DNA of 64,000 nt, taken from NCBI GenBank assembly GCA_016785225.1, contig JAFBJZ010000104.1, forward strand, positions 186,001 through 250,000. Reading direction: 5' to 3'. Origin of the DNA: Psettodes erumei. Lineage: Eukaryota; Chordata; Actinopteri; Pleuronectiformes; Psettodidae. Position 1 is the stretch's first letter; each line of letters opens with the position of its first letter. Shown piece by piece: positions 35,744 through 47,631 of this stretch. The translations under genes and the position numbers were made by a program. The notes beneath the pieces are model-generated. The model was not told the DNA's origin. It did no database searches and saw only the letters and a program-made list of their open reading frames with translations.

Positions 35744-36865
35744 ACGCTCAGCGGGAACGGCCTCTACTGCGAAACCCCAGTGAGGTGAGACGCGCACGGA
35801 TCTCTGAAACGTTCGGCGAATACGGAACATGGAGCCGATTTGTGCTAACCCCCCCCCCGAAAACTGCGAATGATCAGAGCGCAGGAGCCGAAACGAGTGA
35901 ACGCGGATTCATTTACCGATCCACTAATCAAGACTGTCCTCCGGCTCTTTAATTTGGCTCTCGCACCACACACAAACCGTTTCGGAGCGTCGGTCGAACA
36001 CAACTAGCCACTTTGTCGTTTCTCAGGTCAATTTTCCACCTGATATTGATTAGAGATGGTGAAATACAGTCTGTCGCTTGAGAATCGTATAACAGTTTCA
36101 AAAAATTGAATGAGATTCCATTCCAGTGATGATGACGAGAGAGCTGCTCACAATCACTTCTCTTTGTGTCTTTTTTTTTCTTTTTCCTTTTTTCACAGCA
36201 GAGGGGGACGGAACGGAAAAGGCGTTTTCCGGTGAACCACAGCCGAGCGGAGGCGACACCATCGGCACCACCTTTCTTCAGTCAGCACGGGTCTGTCACG
36301 CTGCTGAAGACCAATCGACAGTGGATCAGTTTGGCTGTGGTCAATCAGAAGACTGACTGTACAGGACTGTGTTTATTACTTACATTTCTCGTTATTACTG
36401 TCATTGTAATTATTGTTATTGTTATTATTATATTTTTTTTTTTACCGACTATAACTCAGCTTATTGTTTGTCGATCAAACGATGGAACTTGTGAAGTTTC
36501 ATAAAAAACGCTTGCAAAACCCTGTGGAAAAGGGTAGGAGGACTGTAACATAAGCCACTTGCATCTTCTGTTTTTTTTTTTGTTTGTTTTTTTTTGTTTT
36601 TTTTTTAACAAGTTAAATCCAACAAGGGGATGCACTTTTATTTCAGCGACACAAGTTAACCCCTTGTCTTTCCTTTCAATGAATTAGAACGCTTTACGGA
36701 GAAAAAAAAAAGGAAAAAAAAAAATCTTCTGTTTTGTGAGCCGGCCCCGCTCTTCGGCCAGAGAGGTTTAACTTATTGAGAAGGACTTGCTGTTTTTTCT
36801 ACCTTTTTCACAAGTAATGCATCTATGCTTCGATAATGTAATTAAAAAAGACAATTGATTTTCCC
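35744..36865 (+). other. mta1: Probable mta1 3'UTR, with a likely intron (35785-36198)
   Basis: A good donor (GAG then GTGAGA at 35785) and a good acceptor (T-rich tract, TTTCACAG, ending at 36198) frame a 414-base probable 3'UTR intron. The following exon has no long coding frame. U-rich and poly-T stretches at about 36570-36610 are typical of a 3'UTR. The extent rests on a polyadenylation signal near 36841. Confidence 0.5.
36841..36846 (+). terminator. mta1: Candidate mta1 polyadenylation signal (ATTAAA)
   Basis: ATTAAA followed about 20-45 bases later by a U/GU-rich element (ttcttttggtgtctgtg). A canonical AATAAA occurs later, near 37413, and could be used instead. Confidence 0.4.
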
Positions 36866-36869
36866 CCTC

Positions 36870-39670
36870 TTCTTTTGGTGTCTGTGCGCGGAGGTCAGCG
36901 GCGTCCAAACCTGCACTCCTACTTCAAGTTGCTGTGACTTTCATTCCTCATTAATTTATATATTTTGCACCTAAAAAAAAAAAAAAGAGTCAGTGTTAGA
37001 AAAGATTCACTGCACAACCAGAAACATGTTTTGTAAGCGAAAGTCTAAAATGAGCCAATAGTAATATTTTTACATTTCTGTACATTTCCAGGGGGAGAGA
37101 ACCACCACACGCCTGCGTAAGTGGTGGATGGTCTTTTGGAAATCGACGGTTGTGAGGAAGAAAAACGAGGATGACTCACCACTCAGACAAGAATTGCCCC
37201 GATACTATAACTTGTACCTCTCAGATTTAGACAGGCGAACCTTGAGAAAGTATTCAGAACTATCTGCACTCGGTACTCCGCACTGACAAAGTGCCAGAAA
37301 AAAAACATGTGTTTTTAGAGGGCTTTTTTTTTTTTTTTTGGAAAAAAATGATTAAAAATCAAAAACTGCAAACTCTTATTGAAAAAAGTATTCAGACTCT
37401 TTCATTTTCTAAATAAATCCAGTAAATCCAATTACATATTTTCACTCCTCTATATAATGTAGAGTGGAATTCTGTGCATTTCTCCATTTAGAAAGTCGAG
37501 CGTAGATATGTTGGTTGTTTCTGCCGGCTGTGCACATGAGGAATTGGGTTTGTTCTTTTGTGCAAACACTCAAACGCTATCAGTTTGGATGCTAAGAAAT
37601 TGTGAAGCGCAATCTGCCTGTCTGTGTAGGTTTTCAATAATTTGATCTGTTTTTTTGAAGTCGCTCCAGTGTTATCTCACTGGGAAGGGTCAGTATTTGG
37701 GGTCGCGTGCTCTTCGCCCGTGTCTGAGGTTGTTTTTCGCATCGGAAGCAACTGGATATTTGTTGCATATGCAGGTTCAACTCCTGCTCCGCCGTAGTAG
37801 AGCGGACGGTTCCGGTCCACTCATCTGTGGGACGGGGTCGATGTTGATTGCCCGGACGTTACGATTTTGAGCGGCGCCCGTCTCCTCTTGCCGAGGCCCT
37901 GCGGAAAGTGGCGTCTGCGAGGTATTTTAGTATCTGACGCTAATGTCCAGTTGAAATCATATCTGGCTTGTGATATGGCCCGGAGCAGACGTAACAATGT
38001 TACAGTGCTCTTCAAATCACTGAGTGACCATTCGCGTCTCGCTGTTGAGGACGCTTCCCTTTAGAGGACCTTTTAAAACGGGAAAGAACGGATGCAGTTC
38101 TGAGTCTATTACAGCTGCATCCTGTGTTACACGATCATTTTACACAATATGCCTTTTACCGCTGCACACTGGATCACCACGAGGCGCCTGTGGAATAATG
38201 CTGCGCCGACCTCAGTGACACCTGAGCGCGATAGCTCGTACACATTTGTTGCAAATGAACGATGCCTGTTCTTACGTCACTGTGACAGCTTGTTTCATGT
38301 TGGCATTCTGGCCAGGTCTCATCTTAACGGGCGGCCTAAATTTAAATAACCATAAAATATGAAATATTAAAATAACATGTTTCTATATGACATCTTTGAA
38401 AACAAAGTTAAAAAGTACTTTAAATGGGGAAATTAAGATTTGAAAAAAAGGTGGCAGTGTTTCAGCCAAATAGAAGCACAGAATTGAACGGAAACAGAAT
38501 AAATGTCACACAAGAGTGAGGGAAAGAAAACAGGTAAATGTTTGAAAAACAAAACTTGGCGTAATTACACTTACCTGAGCACTTGTTTGTGTTTGGTTCG
38601 AGCGGCCACGCCACGTGACCGAACCACTTGGGGCTGATTCCGCCTAAAGTAGTAGTTTAAAAGTAAACGATGGTGATGTCATTGAAGTGTGCGATACTAA
38701 AAATGATGGTTGTCGGGATGCTGCACACCTACACTCACACACACATAGAAAAACACATTATTATTACTCTTGGTGCAAAGTGTCACCTCCTCTCGTGTCA
38801 CCAGATATGTGCGAGGGTTCACACCTCTTCAAACTCCTAAAATATTCATCCCGCTGGAAACCCAGGGAGATTACGCAAGATCTGGAACTGCGGGGGGGAA
38901 CAACATTCACAGAGGCTTTGAAAGTTGGAGAACAAAAAAACAGAACCGGGGGACAGTGGCTGTTTGTACAGGAAGCACATGTTTGTGTGCTGTCTATTGT
39001 TCCCCGAGTATGAAACACATTTTGGAGGAAAAAAATAATCCAAGTCAAGACCAGCTACCTGCAGGGTGCGGCGCGCTTTGATGACCTTCGACGTTTTCCA
39101 CTTTCGGAGTCATCTTGCTCTGTATTGGGGCAATATTTGACAAAGGCGCCACCATACTGGCGCTTGATTCTTTTTAGGGTTTATTATTTTAAAAAAAGTT
39201 GGATGAGTAAAATGAAACAAGTCTCTCTTTTGTGTATTTAACGTGAGGCTAAAGCTAGAAGCCTACTGCTTTAGCCGGATATGGGAGGAAAACCCTGGTT
39301 GTCTTACAAACCGGCCAAGCATACACCATCAGAAAACTGCCAGATACTTTAACATTGTGATTTTGTAAATAAAGTGTCAATGATTGCCTTTTAAACATGT
39401 TTCCTGGTCAGATGGAACTTTTAGACAGGCGCGCATTTTTAGCCAGGCTAGCTAACCGTCTGCCTGCCTTCATGCTGATTTTAAATGTTCCATCAAGCTA
39501 ATTCTCCAAAAAGCAAACAAAACTTAAGTATTTATTTGAAATCCCCCCCCCGCCTGCAGCCAAACCGCAGTGTGAGCATTACGCGCATACTGTGCGTTAA
39601 TGATTAACTGGGGTCACGCAATCCCCCGCGATGACCCGCTGCGACTTAAATATTGACTAAGCGCGGACGC
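36870..39670. other. Intergenic region between mta1 and tmem229b
   Basis: No recognisable gene. It contains a possible repeat with 'aagtattcaga' at 37235-37245 and again at 37388-37398, and a probable repeat relic at about 39420-39540. Open frames are short and featureless. Confidence 0.65.
39420..39540. repeat. Possible degenerate teleost interspersed repeat
   Basis: 'agccaggctagctaac' followed by 'cttcatgct' and 'ctccaaaaagc' resembles the internal part of the common teleost element whose other copies are suggested at 29.3 and 46.2 kb. Weak and from memory. Confidence 0.3.
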
Positions 39671-39675
39671 GTTTT

Positions 39676-39986
39676 ACATCCCGCGCGTTTCACACAGGCC
39701 GAGCGGAGGCGGCGAAGAAATGGTTAACCAAAGATGCAAGCGCTGCGTGAGTCCGCTCTGAGCATGTGCTGCAGCTGCCGCCGCCGCCGCCGCTGCTGCT
39801 GCAGTGAAGTAAAATGGTCCATTCCCATCCGAGACGACAGGAGAGACGCCGCGGAGGAGAAGCCGCGGGGGACGGCAGACGAGCGGCTGACGGTCCACGG
39901 AGACATCCACGCGATCTGACCACGGTGCGGAGTTTGATCGGCCGGCCTTGTGAGCTGAGGGTGACGCCGCAGAGCTCGATCTGAAG
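39676..39986 (+). other. tmem229b: Candidate noncoding first exon and promoter of tmem229b
   Basis: A compact CpG-rich block stands out from AT-rich surroundings. It contains an in-line CCG/CTG trinucleotide run (39776-39802) and ends in a good donor (CTGAAG then GTAACA at 39987). The tmem229b coding exon starts after an acceptor at 47576 with no promoter-like sequence next to it, so an upstream noncoding exon is expected. This is the best candidate in between. The link between the two is inference. Confidence 0.4.
39776..39802. repeat. (CCG)n-(CTG)n trinucleotide repeat
   Basis: About six CCG units run into about three CTG units, inside the candidate first exon of tmem229b. Small trinucleotide runs in 5'UTRs tend to vary in length. 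Confidence 0.85.
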
Positions 39987-42909
39987 GTAACAAACAAAAA
40001 AAAAAAAAGCTGCACTGAGGATGATTCATGTCTGTCTGCAGGAGCCGGCTGCTCGCCGACATGATATTCAACATGTTAGGCTTTAGGAAGCGCGTCTCCT
40101 CGTTGCGCCAGCACCTGCGCTTTATGGTGCATTCGAGTTTTCTCATTTTGCCGGTTTTCTCATTTCACCAAGTCTGCTGTTGAGGAATTGCGTTCGGCTT
40201 ATCCTTCACGAGTGTTCGCCTGCGAGTTTTTCTTAAAAAACAGTGTGCCAAATTTAACGCATTGTAACTTGCGCAAAGAAAACAGGTGGATATATTTTTT
40301 TTATTTAAAAAAAATGCAGAATGAATTCCTCTCCATGTGGTGTGTTTTTGAGCACAGCCGGGCTGCTACACCTGTTAAAATATGGATAACTTGGCAGCGT
40401 AAGACACCGTCAGCAGCCTGTGCGTGGAACTGAGTCTTGCGGATTTCATCGACGCTTCATGGGGGGATAATATTGGTTTGAAGTCGCCTGCGTTAAATTT
40501 CAGGTATCCATATATGTATTTTTACGTGAAATTATGATGTGTGGAGTGTAAAAGTACTGCACTGCTGAGGAAGGAGGCGCGATGCTGCAGCGGAGTCCCG
40601 GCAGCTGGGCCTGCGCACTGGCCCGTAGTTTCCAGGGACAAAATAAGATGACTTTGGTCATCTGGCGTAATTCCACCACGGAGGAGAGAACCCATCACTT
40701 GCTGTCGTGATACTTCCCCTCTTCAACTTGGTCACATTCTCTTCCATCCCATTAAGCCTCATTTTAAATGAACAAAAGGGGGCTGTATGGGGGCTGGGGA
40801 TTGTCTTTCCAAAATCCTTCATTGATTTATTCCATATAAGGCCTGCGGTTCAGTATCATCTGGGGTGAGATAATCCCTGCTGCCCCCCCCCCCCCACCCC
40901 ACCGACTGTATTGTACTACTGACTGTATTGACATTTTGGACCTATTTATAATCCGCGCACCAGCCTTCACAGTGAGGAATCCCAAAATGACCCAGGGAGA
41001 GAAACTCTGGTTAAAATAACATTCAGCCCACCTCAGCTGTGTGTACTGTGTGAGCACAGACCTCCTCCCAGGCTGAACCCCCCCCAAACCGGAAAAGCAT
41101 CCAGATCTGGATCACTTTGTGGTATTTCCTTGAGAGCATTGTAATTGTGTCTCCTGGTTGTTCTTATTTCACATCTTTGTCCATTTTGTGTATCAAATGC
41201 CCCTCTCAGAACATATTGTCATGGTTATCTGATAACTGACATTAAAGGGTCTTTACTGAAAATGATTGTTGTGCAGGTATGTTGAAACAAAATTTGCTCA
41301 TATGTGTCAAATACCAGTATCTGTTGTCCATTAGACACCTGACTACACTTTTAGGTGTTTAAATATTTTGTTACAGGCACCTCTTTTGCTCCCCAAAGAT
41401 CTTTCGCCCTAAAACCTTTGCACCAGCAGTCAGCATCGGTGATGCATTGTCACCGATTGATTATAAAGCTTCTTTGTCTGAACGGATTAACATGCGCATG
41501 CATCCTTCCATTAGAGGCAGTGCTCTCCACAGTGCCGCGATGACCAGTAAATCTCCTGCTCTCTCTGCAGCCGCTCCAAGATTTCTAATCTACGGGGCAT
41601 GACCCACATGCTATTCAGGACAAAGGGTCGAGCTCCCGCGTCTTAGGGTCTCTCATTAAACTGCAAAGAGCTCAGGGGCCGTAATCAGTGTGCGTGTGCG
41701 GGGGTGGCAGGGTGGGGGGGGTCGGCTAGAGGAGATGCTTTCAGAGAAGTTTGTCCTGTGAAGGTCAGTGTGTTTTGCATACTAACAAATGTTATACTTT
41801 GTTCGCATGCAGCGGTTTTTGCAGTTGCAAGGCCGCGCGCTCACAGTTTGCAGGCGATTTGCCAAAGTTGTTTTAGATCTGTGATATCCCGGTTGCCTTC
41901 GGCATATCTGGCACGCAACCTTTTGTGGGTCATCTTCCTTTTCCCGGTTGCTTGACTTTTTGGACATCTTGCCAGCAATGCCTTAAACTAGTCACTAGTC
42001 GCCATCCCAGCATCAGTCCTAGTGATGTTATTGGACAGCGATCGCTAAGATAGATTGTCTGAGAGTCATGAATAGTCATTCATTTTGTTGCATAATGAAT
42101 GTGAGATTGCTTTGTCTTATTTCATGGGTTATTGAGCTTCGAGCGCATTCAGCGCATTTGGATCAGCCCTGCTCCACCCTCTGCTATTTATTATTGTACA
42201 AGCAAGAACATTTAAGTGAGGTAAACTATTCTTTCACATAACTGTAACACAGCTTTAAATATTATTATATAATTTACATATATCTTGATATTATTATTAA
42301 TCTCAGGGGATTGTGAATGGTTTATCAGACTATTGAGTTGATCGATCATGTCACTCTCATACGTTTTCTTACAAACCTTCTAACGACAGTGACTGAACAT
42401 CAGATCTGTTAAGTGCTTCACTAAAATGTGACGTGAACGTTCATCAGCTTAATGTAAAAAGTCTTCCACGTGTACCAGTCTAAGAGACAAAGGGTTATGA
42501 GCCTCATGCACGTCGCCCTCAGATTTGATTTCCTCCCAGTCAGTAGAGCCCGTTGGATATGAACCCTTCAGAGTGCAGCTCCCACCGCTCTGTTTACACA
42601 GTGCCCTCCTCCCCCCACCACTCTGCCTGCTTTCACCTTGTGGATACAGAAAGGATGCCCACTATAAAGTTATATGAGCCTCTGTCGGCCGTGCTGCGTC
42701 TAGGCTTTTAGTCTCAGTCCTCATGGCGTCTCTCCAGCCCTATCCGAACCTGAACTTGTCTTTTATACTCGGATACTTTATGTGTCTCCAGGGGGAATCT
42801 CTGGATTTAGGCAGGATGGTCTGGAGGGGGGAGGGAAGGAGGGAGGGGCGTGCTGGTTTGAAGCCCCGCACTAGCTGAGCATGCTGTTATGGAGATGAAA
42901 TTGTGAAAT

Positions 42910-42917
42910 ATGCAAAT
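42910..42917 (+). promoter_or_regulatory. Octamer (POU-factor) motif ATGCAAAT
   Basis: A perfect octamer in non-repetitive sequence ('gaaatatgcaaatag'), about 60 bases after a G/A-rich block. A single 8-base match can arise by chance; it is noted because the surrounding 42.6-42.95 kb looks unlike the repeats nearby. Confidence 0.2.
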
Positions 42918-43144
42918 AGATTCTTAGAACGCCAGGAACGGTGAGTGTTTGTCATCTTCTATTTTTAATTTGTTTTCTTCTTTAAATCTTTTGCCAGTGT
43001 ATTCCATATGTTTCCCAACCAATTCATACTCTAATTAATAAAATAAAATAAAACGTGTGTAATGTAACTCAGGAACAGAAAGTGAGATTATGACTACATT
43101 GATTGGTTGGCAGAGGCATACAACCACCAGGTGTAATTGTAGTT

Positions 43145-43240
43145 TCACTTGAAAAATGACTTAATCAGTTCTTTAATATTGAAATAGTCGCTTGTTATTC
43201 TTTGTCGATCGTTTAGAGGATCAGTCTTTTCAGCTCCAGA
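43145..43240 (+). repeat. MITE-like relic of the 'cgattaatcga' family
   Basis: 'cacttgaaaaatgact', 'aaatagtcgcttgtt' and 'tttgtcgatcg', ending near 'ttttcagctcc', follow the terminal part of the common teleost element. One of the better copies in the window. Confidence 0.5.
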
Positions 43241-43659
43241 TGACACTTTGTAATAAGTTTTATCTTAAGTATTAATAAAGAGTAGATCAACCCCTGTTTG
43301 CCCAAGACTTGATCTGGGAGCACACGGGAGGCGACATGTGATGCTGTTCAGAGTGAGGGCCAGTTTGCTGTTTCAGGGGTAATTGACCCAACGCTGCAAT
43401 TGATCGGGATCGTTTGATTTTGTGCTGCCTCGGTGAGGTTCTCCCACACCCCCGGCCCCACATCCCCTCCACTTTTCTCACCCCCCACCCCCGACTTGAC
43501 ACGCACCTCTCGTCACCCAGTCAGTCACTTGCTTATCAGGCGCACAGAGAAGCAAATATGAACAGGATACATTTGCGGTGGCTTGAGAAGCCACAGACCC
43601 GTCTTACTGTTTGTGCCGCGGTCAGCTTTTACGTTCGCGGAACTACGTCGGGTTGTTTT

Positions 43660-43860
43660 GTTGTCGATCAATCTGTCGATTATTTTTCTTGTTTAATCGA
43701 TTAACTGTTTAGTGCATGAAATGTAAAAAAAACTCAAAACAAAACAAAAATACTAAATAAAATAATAAAAAAATACTGACTTAAACAATGAAGTCAGTTT
43801 TCCATCAACTATTTAATTCAGTCAACATCAATATCAACTGCTGCAGCTTTAACTTGAGTT
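43660..43860 (+). repeat. MITE-like relic of the 'cgattaatcga' family
   Basis: 'gatcaatctgtcgattattt', 'gtttaatcgattaactg' and 'gcatgaaatgtaaaa', closing with 'ctgctgcagcttta', match the head and tail of the same element family. About 420 bases after the previous copy. Confidence 0.5.
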
Positions 43861-46159
43861 ATTGTTATGTATAGGTTCTTTTATTTTAATAGTTGGTTAA
43901 GTTTTAGTGATGTCCTCATACTGTTATGCCATATTAATAACCTGAACCCCATGTTATTAGCAGTGAGACGCAGCATGTGCAGCCGTACTGCGAATATTAG
44001 ACATTTTTGACACATTTCTGATACAGTCTCGTATCTATGTTTTTTTTTCATGCAACTACAAGGGTATGTTTCTCACAGCTGCTGCTTCCATCAGCCGTGG
44101 TGAGGTCACCTTGGTCACTGGCACTTCAACTGCGCCGGTTACACTGCTGGTTTCTATACGCTGCAGCCTCCGAGTGTGACCTTCCAAAAGTCTGCATAGG
44201 CCTGGGATCTGTGCCACAGCCAAAGCCCGAGAGCTACAGTACATGAACGGGGATTATGCTGCGATGTGAGGTCAGCAGCGTGTTAGGTTTCCGATTAAAT
44301 CCCAGTGTCAGAGTTCACAGCTGTCGGCATGCTGACGGCACAGTAAAGTCGCCTTTGGTTTAATTGTTTTGGGGGGTTTATTTCAACATAGGCGGACTCC
44401 CATAACAGGGTGTTTTCTCCACACTTGCCTTTATTTATCTGCTGTCAGAGTAGAGACCTGTAAGCCTCGTTTTCAGCCAGAACCCTCAATCGAGAGCTTG
44501 TTCCCGTGCGCTCCCGTTCTCCATCTCGCTCTTTCACCCATTTCTTTTCACGTAAAAGCACACAGGCTAAGATGATGCCTTCCCTCTGTGTCCTCAGACA
44601 AAAGCCCAGGCGCTGCGTTGGTCAGCCTTCCCTCCCTCTCAGCTCAGACAGCAACACCCCCCCCACCCGCGCCGTGTCTCCCAGCGGTCACCGGGAGGTT
44701 TGCAAAGAGGGCGGCTCTCTCACATCTGCCATTCTCATCACCATCACACCGCTACGCCCCGTCGCGGGGGTTCAATAGAGTGCAATGGTGAAGCGGGTTG
44801 CCGCAGCAAGAGCTGGCAGGAGCCTCGCCGATCAATACGGTGAGCGAGCCGGTGGGGTGGCGGGTTGGTGGGCGATATCCTACAGCAGCTGCAACAACAA
44901 CAGGGGCGGCGGCGGCGGTAGTGGAATCAAATAGCACAATGTTTGTGAACTGTGTCACGCTGAGACAAAAAGTCAAGAGTTGCGCCTCATTACACACAGA
45001 AAGTGCAAGCGGGGGGCATCATAGCAGCCTGTGTGGGTTTAAGATGCTGACCATGAAATCACAGCAGCCACAGTTTAAGTCCGGCCAGGATCCGGTTATA
45101 CTGTATGTCATAACCGATCTTCTCTTCTGATTTTTAAAACTCCAATTCTCAAAACTCAGCAACCTCAGCATATCAAGGTAACATGGTTCTGGTAACAATG
45201 AGCAAGTGCCACACATGGTTGAGATTATTAATAAGTATTGTTTCAACCTAGTTTCACTGATCGTTCCTGGGCCTCAAGATCACGTTTCAAATCTCATTCA
45301 TTTCTTTAACAGAGGATGTTGCTCCTAGTTTCCCATTTTCGTGTCATCAAAGAGTCAATGTGGTAAAAGGGACCATTCATTCACTCGCTCTTTTCATCTG
45401 CCTTGGCAAGAACCTCAGAAACCCGTTTGCTCTTTTGCAACAACGCTCCCTTCCTGTTTGGTGGCACAAACAAATGTGCCTTTGCAGAGTCAACAATCAG
45501 ATTTCCGGCGACCTGTTTGTTCAGAAAATGCTCCTGAAGGACTCCTTATTATAGGTGTCTCTGATACACATGCAAGGGGCACTGAGGACATGACGTTGGT
45601 TATGAATATTAGTAAAACATTAGCATTAGTTAGTAAAAACGGAAATCATTGCGCATCTAAAAACAAAATACAGGCATGTGGGAGAAATTTCAAGACTATC
45701 ATCCAGACAAATTTTAAAACATATTTGTTCAAATATTCATAATATTTGATTCAATGTGGATTCAATGTGGATTTTTAGTTACAGTGAATGAGAAATGCAC
45801 CCTGCCAGCATTCTTGCCGAATCTTCTCTCCCACCTTTACGAGCACATATACATATATAGGCCGCTGATTGTTACACGACTGAGTATCGCATTCCAAAAT
45901 TTTTCATCATTAGCGGCTTAGTGGGCATGTGAGTGCCGAACAAATGGTGCCTGTGCAGGCGGAGGAGAAAGAGAAGCGAATGGAAAGGGGGGGGGAGCTG
46001 AATTGTGGAGGAGTGAATGAGAAAGGAGGCCATGTGATCCTGTGAGGGTGAGAGGCGAGGGGAAAATAAACACAAGGTGGCGAGCAGAGAGAGTGCTTGG
46101 ATCTGTCACAGCGGTGCTCTGACGCAGAACAAATATTGTGAAGATGCTGGGGCTCAGCG

Positions 46160-46320
46160 CGCGGCTTCGGACGTTTTGGGAAATGCGCTTTTATGCCATG
46201 CTTGATGAGCGTTAGATGAGAAGTTGAAGATGAGGCTACAACCTTTTATCTTAGCTTAGTAGCTAGTCTGGCTCTGTCTAATGGTGATAAACTCTGCCTA
46301 TATCAGTTCCTTTAAAGTAA
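46160..46320 (+). repeat. Degenerate teleost interspersed repeat
   Basis: 'cgttttgggaaatgcgct', 'agcgttagatgagaag', 'ttatcttagcttagtagc' and 'ctagtctggctctgtcta' occur in the order of a common teleost element. A relic in opposite orientation lies at 29300-29390. Confidence 0.55.
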
Positions 46321-47576
46321 CTTGTGACTAAAGTAAGAGTTTTTTGTATTGATGCAAGGTTTTTCAACAAAAAGTAACAGGGGAAAGCCTGTTTTGCGCG
46401 CTTTACTGTAACACTAAGTGCGTCTCCGGCGGTCTGATGCAGTGAAGTACATCTCCTCATTTACCCAGGCTCGCGTGGATAGATGAGAAGAGGAAGGGAG
46501 GGTTTCCCAGGCAGGTGGCGAAAAAAAATGGTCCGAGGGTTGGGGGAGGTCATTTGGTCCATCGCTGTGGCCCAGTTCCTCACATGAAACCCTTGTTCCT
46601 TGTTTGGGAGAAATGTGCTAATCCCCACGGTCCCACTCTGGGCTCCAGCCAGCCTTTGAAGACAAAAACAGCCCAAAAAAAAAAAAAAAAATCAGCTTTT
46701 GTTCTTCAGACGAGCTTCTGCACCCCTCACCTCTCTGAGCTTGTATTTTACAGAGCGGTTATGATCCACCGTACAATGGTTGCTCTTACCAGAGTTTTCT
46801 CTGGGGCATTATATAGTAGATGATGTACACTCGGTGGCCTTCTCTGCTATGTGGTCTTTGAACTCCACGCTACGATGCTGTTTGCCTTCGGTGTCTTTTA
46901 TTGGACGTGCGGTGAAATAAATAGAAGAAGGCTCCAACCCCTGCGTGGGCCTCCTGACACCTGATGCCAAAGCCTTTGTGCGTCAAGCTGTGAAATTCGG
47001 GATAAAAGAGCGCATGAGGTGGGCGGTCAGATGATAAACCTATACCTTACGTAAGAGACCCCCTCAGTCAGTCGGTAAATAGCATCAGCTGAGGGGAGGT
47101 CGTAGAGTTTAAGTGCTTTGTAGCCCTGCGGTCAGTCGGAGTGTTGCATTCTCTCGCCCCTAACTGAACTTTAGCTCGGCACTGTTTGCAGTAAAAGGTG
47201 CAGTCTTTACGATCGCAGGCCTGGCTGATTTGATAACACAGCAGTTACCGCAGATAACAGTGTTTTATGCTACAGGTCCCTGACTGGTGACAGATGAAAA
47301 AAGTTGTTTTTAATAAAGGCGTCGGTCAGATAAAATGACAAATAGGTAGGTTGTGTGCATTTATAGTATTTGGGATTCTACCACTAATCACGCAAAAACT
47401 CCTCTATAGACATAGTTGCTGAATGTAAATACAGAAAAATGTCACGCATAAACAGTTTACCAAATTGGTCTTAGTTTAATGAAAGTGATTAAACTTCACA
47501 TGCAGTTTGATCGAGCTGATATATCGCAGCGTGTTGCCCTCGTGTCACACTTTTCTTTCTCTTCCTTTGCCCTTAG

Positions 47577-47631
47577 ACCTGCATCTCATCGGCGTGGACA
47601 GAAGATTGGAGTGAGAGAGCGAGGAGGAAGG
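47577..47631 (+). other. tmem229b: 5'UTR part of the tmem229b coding exon
   Basis: A T/C-rich tract and the acceptor TGCCCTTAG end at 47576. The 55 bases from there to the ATG contain no other ATG. The frame is open through them, so a longer N-terminus cannot be excluded by stops alone. Confidence 0.65.

Larger units (their letters stand above)
39987..47576 (+). other. tmem229b: Probable 5'UTR intron of tmem229b
   Basis: AT-rich DNA without a recognisable gene. It contains poly-C at about 40886-40895, MITE-like relics at 43145-43240 and 43660-43860, another repeat relic at 46160-46320, and an octamer ATGCAAAT at 42910-42917 next to a purine-rich block. Treated as an intron only if the candidate first exon is right. 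Confidence 0.4.

Noticed and set aside
37776..37800. A tRNA B-box-like word (ggttcaactcc)
   Set aside because: No matching A box or cloverleaf stems upstream; a chance match is more likely.
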